Assembly: GCA_902826685.1 (NCBI GenBank)
Contig: CADEFT010000035.1
Location: forward strand, 1-64,000
DNA length: 64,000 nt
Direction: 5' to 3'
Origin: an uncultured Acidobacteriota bacterium
GTDB lineage: Bacteria; Acidobacteriota; Terriglobia; Bryobacterales; Bryobacteraceae
The translations under genes and the position numbers were made by a program. Position 1 is the stretch's first letter, and each line of letters begins with the position of its first letter. Below, in pieces: positions 24,382 to 32,367 of this stretch. Below the pieces are notes generated by a model that did no database searches, had not been told where the DNA came from, and was given only the letters and a program-made list of their open reading frames with translations.

Positions 24382-25269
24382 TTAATCGCCGCGGCCGTAG
24401 ACCGGCGGCTGCTGATCGTAGGCTTCCGCGGCATAGGCGCGCCGCGTGCGCCGGCCGGGCCATTCGAGGCGCATGTCCTTGCATACCTCTTCCAGCATGT
24501 CGAGCGTGGCCACATGCTGTTCGGAGGCAAAACAGGTCAACAGCAGGTTGTCGCAAACGGCGTTGATGACGCGCGGAATTCCCTGCGTTCGAAGGTGAAG
24601 CTCGGCCATGATATCGGGCGTGAAGACGGTCTGCCGCGGCATGCCCGCTTTTTCCAGACGCGTGCCGATATATTCCACCGTCTGCTCTTCGGTGAATGGA
24701 TGCAGATTGCAGCGCAGCACGATGCGCTGCTTCAACTGGCGCAGGTTCGGCGCTTCCAGTTTGCGATCAAGCTCAGGCTGGCCGGAGATGATGATCTGAA
24801 GCAGCTTGCCGCGCCGGTTTTCAAGATTGCCGAGCAGGCGGATCTCTTCCAGCACTTCCCAGTCGAGATTGTGCGCCTCGTCCACGATCAGGACCGTCGT
24901 GCGGCCTTCATTGGCCTGCTGGATCAGAAGGCTATTGAGGGCGAACAAAACTTCCGTCTTCGACGTGCGGTTGCAGCGCAGGTCGAGGTCGTAGGCGATC
25001 ATCTCGAAAAACTGGTCGGGCGTGATGCGGCTGTTGAAAACGAAGGCGAATTCGATGCGCTGCGTTTCGAGAAAATCCCGCAGACACTCGAGCATGGTGG
25101 TTTTGCCGGTGCCAACCTCACCCGTAAGCACGATAAATCCCTTGCGGCTTTGAACCCCGTAAATCAGGTTCGCTAAAGCCTCCTCGTGCTGTGGGCTGCG
25201 GTAGAAAAAACTCGGATCTGGACTTAGATTGAAAGGACTTTCCCTAAATCCAAAGAAGGCGTTGTACAT
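24382..25269 (-). CDS. ExeA/XrtA-system-type AAA ATPase
   Basis: A 295-residue ATPase. The start ATG at 25269 gives MYNAFFGFRESPFNLSPDP, the conserved opening of the GspA/ExeA and exosortase-associated ATPase families. Walker A is GEVGTGKT (50-57), Walker B is TVLIVDEAHNLD, and RQLKQRIVLRCNLHPFTEEQ is the sensor region. There is no membrane segment or peptidoglycan-binding C-terminus, which makes it closer to the ATPases of PEP-CTERM/exosortase exopolysaccharide loci than to full-length ExeA. The PEP-CTERM protein at 17.7 kb is consistent with such a system, but no exosortase or polymerisation gene is present here. Confidence 0.85.
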   Translation of the reverse strand: MYNAFFGFRESPFNLSPDPSFFYRSPQHEEALANLIYGVQSRKGFIVLTGEVGTGKTTMLECLRDFLETQRIEFAFVFNSRITPDQFFEMIAYDLDLRCNRTSKTEVLFALNSLLIQQANEGRTTVLIVDEAHNLDWEVLEEIRLLGNLENRRGKLLQIIISGQPELDRKLEAPNLRQLKQRIVLRCNLHPFTEEQTVEYIGTRLEKAGMPRQTVFTPDIMAELHLRTQGIPRVINAVCDNLLLTCFASEQHVATLDMLEEVCKDMRLEWPGRRTRRAYAAEAYDQQPPVYGRGD

Positions 25270-25372
25270 GGTGAACGAGCTTCCCCGCAGCGGCTTTCGC
25301 CGCCACAACTCCGGCCTCCGGGTCCGGCTGTAGCCATACTAGCATGATCGGCGGTGACGGGCACTCCCCTTT

Positions 25373-25417
25373 GATTTCCGGGCCACACGTCGGACCCTCC
25401 CCCTCGCACCGGAAATC
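25373..25417. promoter_or_regulatory. Perfect 9-bp inverted repeat with 27-bp spacer
   Basis: GATTTCCGG (25373-25381) and CCGGAAATC (25409-25417) are exact reverse complements. They lie downstream of the ADOP permease stop and upstream of the ATPase gene, both on the minus strand. The repeat may be a hairpin ending the permease transcript (no T tract) or an operator; not resolved. Confidence 0.35.
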
Positions 25418-25484
25418 CTCACCCTGTGGCGACTTTATGGGTCCTATCTGATGGTCGGCACAAGGCCGCGCCGGCCTGTCCGTG

Positions 25485-28142
25485 CTACTCGGCTCGCAAC
25501 GCCTCGACCGGCGCGACTCTCGACGCACGGAGCGCCGGGATAAACGCTGCGAATAAGCCCCCTGCGCTCAACGCCAATCCAACACCTGCCAATGCGGTTG
25601 GATCATAGGGTTTGATGCCGTAAAGAACAGACGACATCAGCATGGCGGCCGTCAACGCGAGTCCCGAACCAATAACGATGCCGCTCAGCAAGACCAACGC
25701 GATCTCCGCGAGAACCAGCCGGACAATTCCACTCCCTGTGGCTCCTAGCGCCATGCGGACGCCGAACTCCCGATGACGGCGCGACACGATGTAAGCCGTC
25801 ACTCCGAAAATGCCCGTAAGCGCAAGCATGGCACCGAGAAGGCCGAAGGCGCCGGTGAGCTTCGCCATGAGCCGCTCGCGCAAGACAGACTCCCGAAGCT
25901 GGGTTTGCAAAATGACGGACCGAAGATTCAATTGCGGATCTGCTTCCAGAACGACTCGCCTTGCAGAGTTCATCAACGACTCGGGCGAGACGGCTCCGCG
26001 AATCACAAAACGAACGGTGGTTCGAGGCACCCTCTCTTGGCCGGCGTGAAAGTAGACGATCGGTGAAAGTTCCTCCGCAAGCGTGCGGTACTTCGAGTCC
26101 CCCGTGAGGCCGATAATCTCGAACGGGGGCTCGGGCCCATCCAGACGAAAGGTTTTCCCCACGGGATTCTGGCCCGCGAAAAACGTGCGAGCGAAAGTCT
26201 GATTGACGATTGCGACGGGAGGAGCCGTGGGACCATCCTTGGCGCCAAAGTCGCGCCCGGCGAGCAAGGGCAACTTCATAGCGTCAAAATAGCCGGCACT
26301 TACGGAGTTAAGGTTCACGCCGCGAGGTTGATCCACCGGGCTCACGCGCGCTCCCCGATCCCATCCCGAGCCGCTAATGGGAATTACATAGCTTCGCGCG
26401 ACAGCCGAAACGCCGGGGATGGCACGGATACGCTCATCTAGTTCTTGAATGATAGCCGGGCGGCGTTCCGGCGAATAGCGGGCGTCGTCGAGGAAGACGC
26501 TGGCGACGAGGAGACCGCGGGCATCGAAGCCTGGATTGGTGTCGAGGAGATTCTGAAAGCTGCGCGAGACCAGGAGGGCCGTGGTGAGCAGCAGCATGCA
26601 AAGCGCGACTTGCGCCAACAGCAACCCCCGCCGCAAGTTCAACCTCTCCAGATTGTCCGACGACCCTCGCGAGTTCGCTCGCCCGGCCTGCAAGGCGGGC
26701 GCCAGGCCAAACATCAGTGTTGCCACCACCGTGACGGATATCGCGAAGGCCAGCACTCGCCAGCCCGCGCCGAGTTCCAGGAACACGGGGTCGCGGGCCG
26801 TACCGATCATGCCGAGGATCGTCTTTCCGATGAGCGGCGCGGCTACCGCGCCCGCGGCAGCGCCCGCGCTGGAGAGCAGGAAGCTTTCGAGGAGTACTTG
26901 CCGGATCAACCGCCAGCGGGACGCTCCCAACGATCGCCGGACAGCAAATTCGTGCTCTCTGGCAGTGGTCCGCGCCAGCATCATGTTCGCGAGGTTGACG
27001 CACGCCAGGAGCAGGACGAGTCCGACCATCCATTGGAGGTAGGTGAGCGGGCGGGTGTAGGATTCCCGAAACGCCGACTGGCCGCCGGAGGCCGGCTCCA
27101 GTTCCAACTGGAGCTGTTTGAATTTTGCCTGGTCTTGCGGTTGATACGCCGGCACTGTCGCCTCAAAGATGGCGGGGGCAAGCGCTTGGATCTGGGATCG
27201 TGCGGCGGCGCCACTAGAATCGGGGCGCACCCGCGCCATCACAGCTAAGAACCAGAACATGCGATTGCCGAGATCCGGCGCGGCAGCGGAACAGATCGGC
27301 ATGGCGATGTCAAAACGGCGGCCGACTTCCATTCCAAAAAACTCGGGAGTGGTCACGCCGAGGATCGGCACACTCTTGCCCTCAATGGGAAGGGTTCGCG
27401 ACAGAACGCCCGGATCGCCACCGAACTCGCGCTGCCAGAATCCGTGACTGATCACCACGCCGGGCCAACCGCAGCCGGGACGGTCGTCGTCAGGAGTCAG
27501 TAGCCGGCCCAGTTGCGGCTTCACGCCGAGTCCGGAAAAAAAGGAACCCGAAACCCACAGCCCGTCGACGTTGCGAAGTTCGCCGGCGGGCGAGAGGTTC
27601 ACGGGGGTGTCGCCATAGGCGAAGACGCTCGCGAAAGAGGCCTGGCGCTGGCGCAGTTCGTTCCAGATGGCGAAAGTGAACTGGCTATTACGGCCACGAA
27701 AGTTACCACTCCGGCCTTCGCCCCGAATTCGTACCGAGACGAGTTCCTCGGGGCGCTCGACGGGAAGTGAGCGAAGCCGTACCGCGTCGAAGAGCTGGAA
27801 CATAGCTACGTTCGCGCCGATACCGAGAACAAGCGAAACGACGGCCGTGAGCGTAAACCCCGGCGATTTGCCCAGCACTCGCAAAGCGAATCTGAAATCT
27901 CGAAAAAGATCTTCGATGACGGTAAGTCTACGCATATCGCGGCACTCCTCCTTGGCGGCATCCATCGAGCCAAACTGGCGCTTCGCTTCCAGGCGCGCCG
28001 CTTCGGCGTCCATTCCATCCGCCACCAACTGCTTCACCAACTGACTAACGTGGATCTCGATCTCACGTGCCAGCTCGTCCTCTTGCCGATTGCGCTGGAG
28101 AAGCGAGCGCAGCCGATTTCTGATGATCCGAATTCGACGCAT
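25485..28142 (-). CDS. ADOP-type ABC transporter permease (MacB/FtsX-like, duplicated)
   Basis: An ~885-residue membrane protein with the layout of the Acidobacterial duplicated orphan permeases. The cytosolic helical head (DELAREIEIHVSQLVKQL, EAARLEAKRQFGSM) is followed by a TM segment (GFTLTAVVSLVLGIGANVAM) and a periplasmic MacB core domain. An FtsX domain follows (LVLLLACVNLANMMLARTT), then a second copy of the MacB core and FtsX (ALTGIFGVTAYIVSRRHREF, and a last TM pair). No ATPase partner gene is adjacent, as is typical. Starts at 28142 (used), 28151 and TTG 28157 are all possible; 28142 sits 1 bp after the padR stop. It is coupled to the PadR regulator upstream. Confidence 0.9.
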   Translation of the reverse strand: MRRIRIIRNRLRSLLQRNRQEDELAREIEIHVSQLVKQLVADGMDAEAARLEAKRQFGSMDAAKEECRDMRRLTVIEDLFRDFRFALRVLGKSPGFTLTAVVSLVLGIGANVAMFQLFDAVRLRSLPVERPEELVSVRIRGEGRSGNFRGRNSQFTFAIWNELRQRQASFASVFAYGDTPVNLSPAGELRNVDGLWVSGSFFSGLGVKPQLGRLLTPDDDRPGCGWPGVVISHGFWQREFGGDPGVLSRTLPIEGKSVPILGVTTPEFFGMEVGRRFDIAMPICSAAAPDLGNRMFWFLAVMARVRPDSSGAAARSQIQALAPAIFEATVPAYQPQDQAKFKQLQLELEPASGGQSAFRESYTRPLTYLQWMVGLVLLLACVNLANMMLARTTAREHEFAVRRSLGASRWRLIRQVLLESFLLSSAGAAAGAVAAPLIGKTILGMIGTARDPVFLELGAGWRVLAFAISVTVVATLMFGLAPALQAGRANSRGSSDNLERLNLRRGLLLAQVALCMLLLTTALLVSRSFQNLLDTNPGFDARGLLVASVFLDDARYSPERRPAIIQELDERIRAIPGVSAVARSYVIPISGSGWDRGARVSPVDQPRGVNLNSVSAGYFDAMKLPLLAGRDFGAKDGPTAPPVAIVNQTFARTFFAGQNPVGKTFRLDGPEPPFEIIGLTGDSKYRTLAEELSPIVYFHAGQERVPRTTVRFVIRGAVSPESLMNSARRVVLEADPQLNLRSVILQTQLRESVLRERLMAKLTGAFGLLGAMLALTGIFGVTAYIVSRRHREFGVRMALGATGSGIVRLVLAEIALVLLSGIVIGSGLALTAAMLMSSVLYGIKPYDPTALAGVGLALSAGGLFAAFIPALRASRVAPVEALRAE

Positions 28143-28143
28143 G

Positions 28144-28473
28144 CTAGGCATTCTCAATCAAGAGTTCAACCGCCGACGAAAGCCGCTTCCAGCTCTGTAA
28201 CTCTCGCTCCAGTTGCTTCTTGCCTTCTTTCGTCAAGGCATAAAGCTTCGCCGGCCGGCCCAGGTCGGAGTCCTTCCAGGTCGCGGTGATCCATCCCTGT
28301 TGTTCCAGGCGGTGAAGGGCGGGGTACAAGGATCCTTGTCCGACAGACAGGACTTCGCCCGAGAGTACTTGGATCTTCCTGGCGATACCCCAGCCATGGA
28401 GCGGCTCTTGCCAAATTGTTTTGAGAATCAGCAGATCCAGGGTTCCCTGGAGCAAGTCGGACGGCTTGGGCAT
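28144..28473 (-). CDS. PadR-family transcriptional repressor of the ADOP permease
   Basis: A 109-residue winged-helix regulator. The N-terminal block DLLQGTLDLLILKTI and the motif GWGIARKIQVLSGEVLSVGQGSLYPALHRLEQQGWI are classic for PadR, and the C-terminal helix (EGKKQLERELQSWKRLSS) is the short dimerisation type. It heads the two-gene unit with the permease, an arrangement repeated many times in Acidobacterial genomes. Two palindromic sites just upstream of the start are likely its operator, implying autorepression. The inducer is unknown. Confidence 0.93.
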   Translation of the reverse strand: MPKPSDLLQGTLDLLILKTIWQEPLHGWGIARKIQVLSGEVLSVGQGSLYPALHRLEQQGWITATWKDSDLGRPAKLYALTKEGKKQLERELQSWKRLSSAVELLIENA

Positions 28474-28479
28474 TGCGAC

Positions 28480-28516
28480 ACCTCGATCATCGACAAGATA
28501 CCTCGACTATCGACAA
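28480..28516. promoter_or_regulatory. Candidate PadR operator: two 17-bp direct repeats with palindromic cores
   Basis: ACCTCGATCATCGACAA (28480-28496) and ACCTCGACTATCGACAA (28500-28516) are direct repeats with a 20-bp period and two mismatches. Each holds a palindromic core: TCGATcATCGA (5-bp arms) and TCGActaTCGA (4-bp arms). They lie 7-43 bp upstream of the padR start codon on its strand. The 20-bp spacing places both on one helix face, suiting two PadR dimers. Confidence 0.6.
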
Positions 28517-28761
28517 CGAGTCAAGCGGGTAACCGCTATCGGACGATACCGAACTGGGGAAGCACGCGCCGTACGAGAGAGCGATCACTGTCTCGTTATC
28601 TGCACACGGCGATACAAGGACCGGTCCGATCGCGCGAAAATGTTTCGGGCCGCACCAGTTGAAGGCTGCCGCGAGCCGATAGAGAACGATGAACGCCACA
28701 GGTACACGCGTCTTCCGTTGTTGTCGGATGGTTTCGTTGAGTGCTCTGCGCAAATGCGTGG

Positions 28762-28777
28762 TGTACACTTGTGCACA
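28762..28777. promoter_or_regulatory. Imperfect palindrome directly before brnT, candidate BrnA operator
   Basis: TGTACAC-TT-GTGCACA has 7-bp arms with one mismatch and ends one base before the GTG (28778) taken as the brnT start. BrnTA modules are autorepressed by the BrnA-containing complex, so a palindrome here is a natural operator candidate. If translation starts instead at ATG 28754 the site would lie inside the gene. Confidence 0.4.
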
Positions 28778-29074
28778 GTGGCTGTCGAATGGGATCCTCG
28801 AAAAGCCGCGAGCAACGCTCGTAAGCACGGAGTTCGATTCGCTGACACCATTTTCGTGCTCGAGGACGAACGGGCCATCACGGTGCCGGACGATACCGGC
28901 GAAGAGCAGCGGTGGGTCACGATTGGAATGGACGGTCTGGCCCGAGTCTTGACAATCGTGTACACGTGGCGGGGCGACAACGTCCGAATCATTTCGGCCC
29001 GGCCACCACTCCAAGAGAGCAACGGCAGTACCTGGAGAACTCATGAAGCAGGAATACGATTTCAGCAAGGGTAA
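28778..29074 (+). CDS. brnT: BrnT-family ribonuclease toxin
   Basis: A 98-residue member of the BrnT (DUF497) family, a RelE-like mRNA-cleaving toxin. The N-terminus VEWDPRKAASNARKHGVRFADT is the family hallmark; further blocks are RWVTIGMDGLARVLTIVYTW and VRIISARPP, the last carrying the conserved Arg-x3-Arg-type catalytic region. GTG at 28778 is chosen to match the family start; an upstream ATG at 28754 would add eight residues. The 3' end overlaps brnA by 32 bp, typical of tightly coupled toxin-antitoxin pairs. It likely slows translation in stress unless bound by BrnA. Confidence 0.85.
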   Translation: MAVEWDPRKAASNARKHGVRFADTIFVLEDERAITVPDDTGEEQRWVTIGMDGLARVLTIVYTWRGDNVRIISARPPLQESNGSTWRTHEAGIRFQQG

Positions 29075-29297
29075 GCGCGGAGCGGTGGTTCCGGTGCCCG
29101 CAGCCAAGACCCGTGTCACCATCCGGCTGGATCAGGACGTTTTGGACTGGTTCCGCGACGAAGTGGACAAAGCCGGCGGCGGCAACTATCAGAGCCTGAT
29201 CAACCTGGCACTGCGGGATTTCGTGAGCCGAAGGCACGAGCCACTCGAGAACACACTCAGACGTGTTATTCGTGAAGAACTCAAGCGCGCAGGGTAG
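29043..29297 (+). CDS. brnA: BrnA-family antitoxin
   Basis: An 84-residue antitoxin with the ribbon-helix-helix core RVTIRLDQDVLDWFRDEVDKAGGGNYQSLINLALRDFV near residues 25-62, followed by a basic helix (NTLRRVIREELKRAG). The first strand (KTRVTIRLD) inserts into operator DNA; the N-terminal segment is expected to bind the toxin. It starts inside brnT with a GGAG site about 6 bp upstream. It ends 16 bp before the convergent csm5 stop, so the pair abuts the type III CRISPR operon. Confidence 0.87.
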   Translation: MKQEYDFSKGKRGAVVPVPAAKTRVTIRLDQDVLDWFRDEVDKAGGGNYQSLINLALRDFVSRRHEPLENTLRRVIREELKRAG

Positions 29298-29313
29298 CGT
29301 CCCAGTACGCAGT

Positions 29314-29335
29314 TCAGTTGGAAAGTTCCAACTGA
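29314..29335. repeat. Perfect 22-bp palindrome at the end of the csm operon
   Basis: TCAGTTGGAA-AG-TTCCAACTGA: 10-bp arms that are exact reverse complements. It includes the csm5 stop codon and last codons and lies between the convergent brnA and csm5. No T tract is present on either side, so it is a weak terminator candidate. Confidence 0.7.
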
Positions 29336-30465
29336 ATCCATCCCGGAAGCGTCGCCGGCATCCCATTCAAAAACACGATGCGCCGCGTCTTCGGGAACGG
29401 AAGCCCGGTCTGAATCGCCCGGCCGTAGTACGGCAGACTGCGCAGCACCGCGCGATACCCTTCGTCGCCGGTGGACGGATTGCCGGCTTTGCTCAGGAAC
29501 CCACCGCCCCATCCGATGGGCAGCAGACAATCGGTAGTCCCGCGAATCTGGGCCAGCCGCTGCTCCAACTGATTCACGGTATGCTCCACGGTCTTCAGAC
29601 CGGCGGTCTGCGCGTACACCTTGTGGAACGACAGAACCTTCTCCGAAAAGGCGTTCGCCGCTTCGAGGATCGCCTGGGCGTCGAGAGCCGTCTTCCAGCG
29701 CAGCGCCCTCAGCCAATCGGCCTCGGCGAGAAACTTGCGTTGGAACCACGGGCCTTCGAATGCCGTGCCGGGCGCCGCCATCTCGCAAAACTGGGCGCTG
29801 GCATCGTCGACCCGGCGTCCGTCGACGGTAGTGCGCTGCGCCGTCTTCCACCCCAACTCCAACCGGCCTTCGCCGCGGGCAATCAGAGTGGAGACCCGCA
29901 CCAGGTAGATCTTGAAGCTGGTGCTGGCGATGGCGGCCGAATCGGCGAGGCCGAAGCTGCGCAGGCGGCTGTGGCCCTCGAGGCCCACGGTCTGATCCTC
30001 CACCGGCTCGGCTGGACGGCGCGGCGGGCGGTCGCCTTCCATGCGCTCGGCAAGCTGCTTCCACAAACCGTCGTGCCAGCGCGAAAACAGCAGCGCCGTG
30101 TGCAGCGCGCCGCGAATCGCCGAGGCCGGCAGGTACGGTCCCGCCACCCCCGCGGCGAAGGTCGGAACGAAAAGCGCGTCGGCGCGCTGGCGCTCCCAGG
30201 TCGCGGCCAGGCTGGCGTGCTCGAACGGAATGCGCCGCAGCGGAAAATTCTGCGCAAAGCCGCCCCAATTGTCGAAATCGAGCTTCTCCGCTTTCTTGAT
30301 CTGCGTCAGGTAGGTGTCAAGCCGCGGCCCCTTGGCGAGCAGCTTGAAGATGCGCCGCTGATCGAGCACGTTGACCTGGTCCTTCCAGACCATGTAGTCC
30401 ACCGGCGCCAGCTTTTGCCCGTCGCCCACCAGCGTCGGAGTGAGGCACGTGACGTGATATCTCAT
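29314..30465 (-). CDS. csm5: Type III-A CRISPR effector RAMP protein Csm5
   Basis: A 383-residue RAMP-superfamily protein, last gene of the operon. The start is ATG 30465, overlapping the csm4 stop as ATGA; a 5-residue longer reading is less likely. The opening RYHVTCLTPTLVGDGQKLAP is typical of Csm5 (the LTPLHIG-type strand) and YLPASAIRGALHTALL is the family's PGSSIKGA-type motif. The remaining ~250 residues are divergent. Csm5 caps the 3' end of the crRNA filament in the Csm complex and helps recruit crRNA-trimming nucleases. Confidence 0.87.
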   Translation of the reverse strand: MRYHVTCLTPTLVGDGQKLAPVDYMVWKDQVNVLDQRRIFKLLAKGPRLDTYLTQIKKAEKLDFDNWGGFAQNFPLRRIPFEHASLAATWERQRADALFVPTFAAGVAGPYLPASAIRGALHTALLFSRWHDGLWKQLAERMEGDRPPRRPAEPVEDQTVGLEGHSRLRSFGLADSAAIASTSFKIYLVRVSTLIARGEGRLELGWKTAQRTTVDGRRVDDASAQFCEMAAPGTAFEGPWFQRKFLAEADWLRALRWKTALDAQAILEAANAFSEKVLSFHKVYAQTAGLKTVEHTVNQLEQRLAQIRGTTDCLLPIGWGGGFLSKAGNPSTGDEGYRAVLRSLPYYGRAIQTGLPFPKTRRIVFLNGMPATLPGWIQLELSN

Positions 30466-31526
30466 GCGGGCACCCGCCATGGAATCGGTACCGCCAGCGC
30501 AAAACCGTTGCGATAGACCGGATGCGGAAAATCGGCGGGCGCCACATTCGGAGCCGCGCCTTCAAGCGGTCCGCCGGCCAGCAGCACCGAGCCTTCGCCG
30601 ACCAGCCTCACGTGCCGCGTCACGGCGCCGTGCCGTTCGATGCGCCCGGCGCGGGAGGTGAGCGAATACGCCCCGCGCTGCCAGTCGACCGAATCCGACG
30701 GCGCCGGGCTGAATAGAGACCAAAGCCAATAGGCGGTTTCGGCGGGTGCGGGGGCCGCAGCCGTTTCCTCCGGCACGCCTTCGGCCGGCTCGGACGTCCT
30801 GGCGGCAGGCAGCTTCACCAGCCGCCCCGGAAATCGGCCCGGCAAAAACTCAGGCGCGGCGGAGCGGCCCCAGCCGCGGGAGCGTTCCCCGCCAAGGCCC
30901 GTATCGGCGAGCAGGCGGAAACACGATTCGACACGTCTGGCCCAGATCTGACGCGCTTCGTCGCTTGAGAAAGCAACCACGCACCACAACCCCGCGCCGG
31001 CCGAAAACTCGAGACAAGCCGTGGCTTCCGCTTCCCCGGAAACGCCCGTGATCCGATCCACCGCCGCCGTGTGGCGCACCGTGACGCGGAACGGAGGACG
31101 CCACTTGCCGCCGCGCGACGGAATCAGGCATTGGCTTTCGGCGTCGACCACCCAACTGCCATCCTCATCGCGCAGCCGTTCCTCGCGCAACAGCGTCTCG
31201 ACGACGCTGAATGGAACGTACCGCGCCGCCACCCAGCGCACCCGCGCCGAAGGCGGAGGCGGCCACAAATTCCTCGGTGGCGCGATCAACAGCGTATCCT
31301 CGACAAATGGAAAGCAGGAGCTGAAACGTACCGCCGGACCTTCGCCGCCGGTGGCCGTCGCCGCCAGCCACTCTTCCATCCACCCAAGCGCGTCCATCGC
31401 CAGCGTCACCGCCGAGTACAGGCTGTCGGAATGGAACACCGCTTCCGTCTGGCTGCGCGAGCCCGATGCGGGACCGATGCGCCAGGGGGTCTGGGGCCGT
31501 AGCTTGACGAGAATGCTCGGGTACAT
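30462..31526 (-). CDS. csm4: Type III-A CRISPR effector RAMP protein Csm4
   Basis: A 354-residue RAMP protein. ATG at 31526 gives YPSILVKLRPQTPWRIG, the expected first strand; an upstream extension would overlap csm3. The block VFHSDSLYSAVTLAMDALGW and the Gly-rich loop LADTGLGGERSRGWG are diagnostic for Csm4/Cas5-like proteins, which hold the 5' crRNA tag and contact Cas10. The C-terminus (LVGEGSVLLAGGPLEG) is another Csm4 feature. It starts 7 bp after the csm3 stop and overlaps csm5 by 4 bp. Confidence 0.9.
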   Translation of the reverse strand: MYPSILVKLRPQTPWRIGPASGSRSQTEAVFHSDSLYSAVTLAMDALGWMEEWLAATATGGEGPAVRFSSCFPFVEDTLLIAPPRNLWPPPPSARVRWVAARYVPFSVVETLLREERLRDEDGSWVVDAESQCLIPSRGGKWRPPFRVTVRHTAAVDRITGVSGEAEATACLEFSAGAGLWCVVAFSSDEARQIWARRVESCFRLLADTGLGGERSRGWGRSAAPEFLPGRFPGRLVKLPAARTSEPAEGVPEETAAAPAPAETAYWLWSLFSPAPSDSVDWQRGAYSLTSRAGRIERHGAVTRHVRLVGEGSVLLAGGPLEGAAPNVAPADFPHPVYRNGFALAVPIPWRVPA

Positions 31527-31533
31527 CGAAGAC

Positions 31534-32364
31534 TCAGGCCAGCCGGGCGGCGAACTCGGCGCCGCGAACCAAGCCAAGCAATCCGCCCGAATCGGCGCCG
31601 GCAAGCAGTTCCGCTTCCGCCGAACCGTCGGCGTAATAGGATTGTCCGCGCCAGGCCGCGCGAACGCCCGAAAGCCGCACGCGTCCGTTCCCGCGCGAAC
31701 CGCCGCCGCCGAGCGTATCGTCTTCCATCATCCGCAGCGCCGCCGCCACCGCCGATGCCAGCGCCTTGTCCTCTTCGCAAAGCACGTCCATCACCAGGCG
31801 CAATTTGAAGCGCGCGCCCGCGGGCACCCGTTCAAGCGTCCGCGGATTGGCCTGCGACGTGATGCGATCGACGGCGTTCTCGCTCTTGACTTCCGTCAAC
31901 TCGTCGTCGAGATTCTCGCGCATCGCCGCGGTAATGGAATCCATATCGAGTGGAGCGTCGTAAACGGTGAGCCGCGCCGGAGTCGCACTCGACGATTCGG
32001 AGGCTTCGCCCGCCATCCGCTCCATGCGGCCGGGGTTGCGTCCGAACAGGATGCAGATGTCGTCGTCGGGCCGGTCGCTTTGATGGATGCGCACCTCCTG
32101 CCCTTTGCGACGCGAGACGTAAACCATCTCCGAAGGCGTGAGGCCCGAAGCCTGCTCAAGCAACGAGCGGAGCCGCCCGCGCAACGAACTCCCCGGAACG
32201 TACGGCCGTCCGAAGGCATCCTTCACCACCGGATTATCGGCGCCGCCGATTTCGAGCGAGCCTTTGCCAGCCCCGATGTGCAGCCCGGTCTCGCAGGTGA
32301 GGTCGGCTTCCACGATCAGCTTGCCTTGAAACTTCAATGCGGTTTGTGCGGTGTGGGAACTCAT
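31534..32364 (-). CDS. csm3: Type III-A CRISPR effector RNase subunit Csm3
   Basis: A 276-residue backbone RAMP protein that cuts target RNA at 6-nt intervals. The diagnostic N-terminal stretch is ETGLHIGAGKGSLEIGGADN, followed by NPVVKDAFGRPYVPGSSLRG. The acidic residue expected to cleave RNA is Asp43 in GGADNPV, so RNase activity is predicted to be intact. The Gly-rich motif GGGGSRGNGRVRL is also present. The protein is slightly longer than usual (~220-250), with extra sequence around residues 75-130 (GRNPGRMERMAGEASE). It begins 3 bp after csm2. Confidence 0.95.
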   Translation of the reverse strand: MSSHTAQTALKFQGKLIVEADLTCETGLHIGAGKGSLEIGGADNPVVKDAFGRPYVPGSSLRGRLRSLLEQASGLTPSEMVYVSRRKGQEVRIHQSDRPDDDICILFGRNPGRMERMAGEASESSSATPARLTVYDAPLDMDSITAAMRENLDDELTEVKSENAVDRITSQANPRTLERVPAGARFKLRLVMDVLCEEDKALASAVAAALRMMEDDTLGGGGSRGNGRVRLSGVRAAWRGQSYYADGSAEAELLAGADSGGLLGLVRGAEFAARLA

Positions 32365-32367
32365 GAG

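Noticed and set aside
24382..25269. Full type II secretion or exosortase locus around the ExeA-type ATPase
   Set aside because: No gsp, exosortase or polysaccharide genes adjoin; only the ATPase and a distant PEP-CTERM protein are present.
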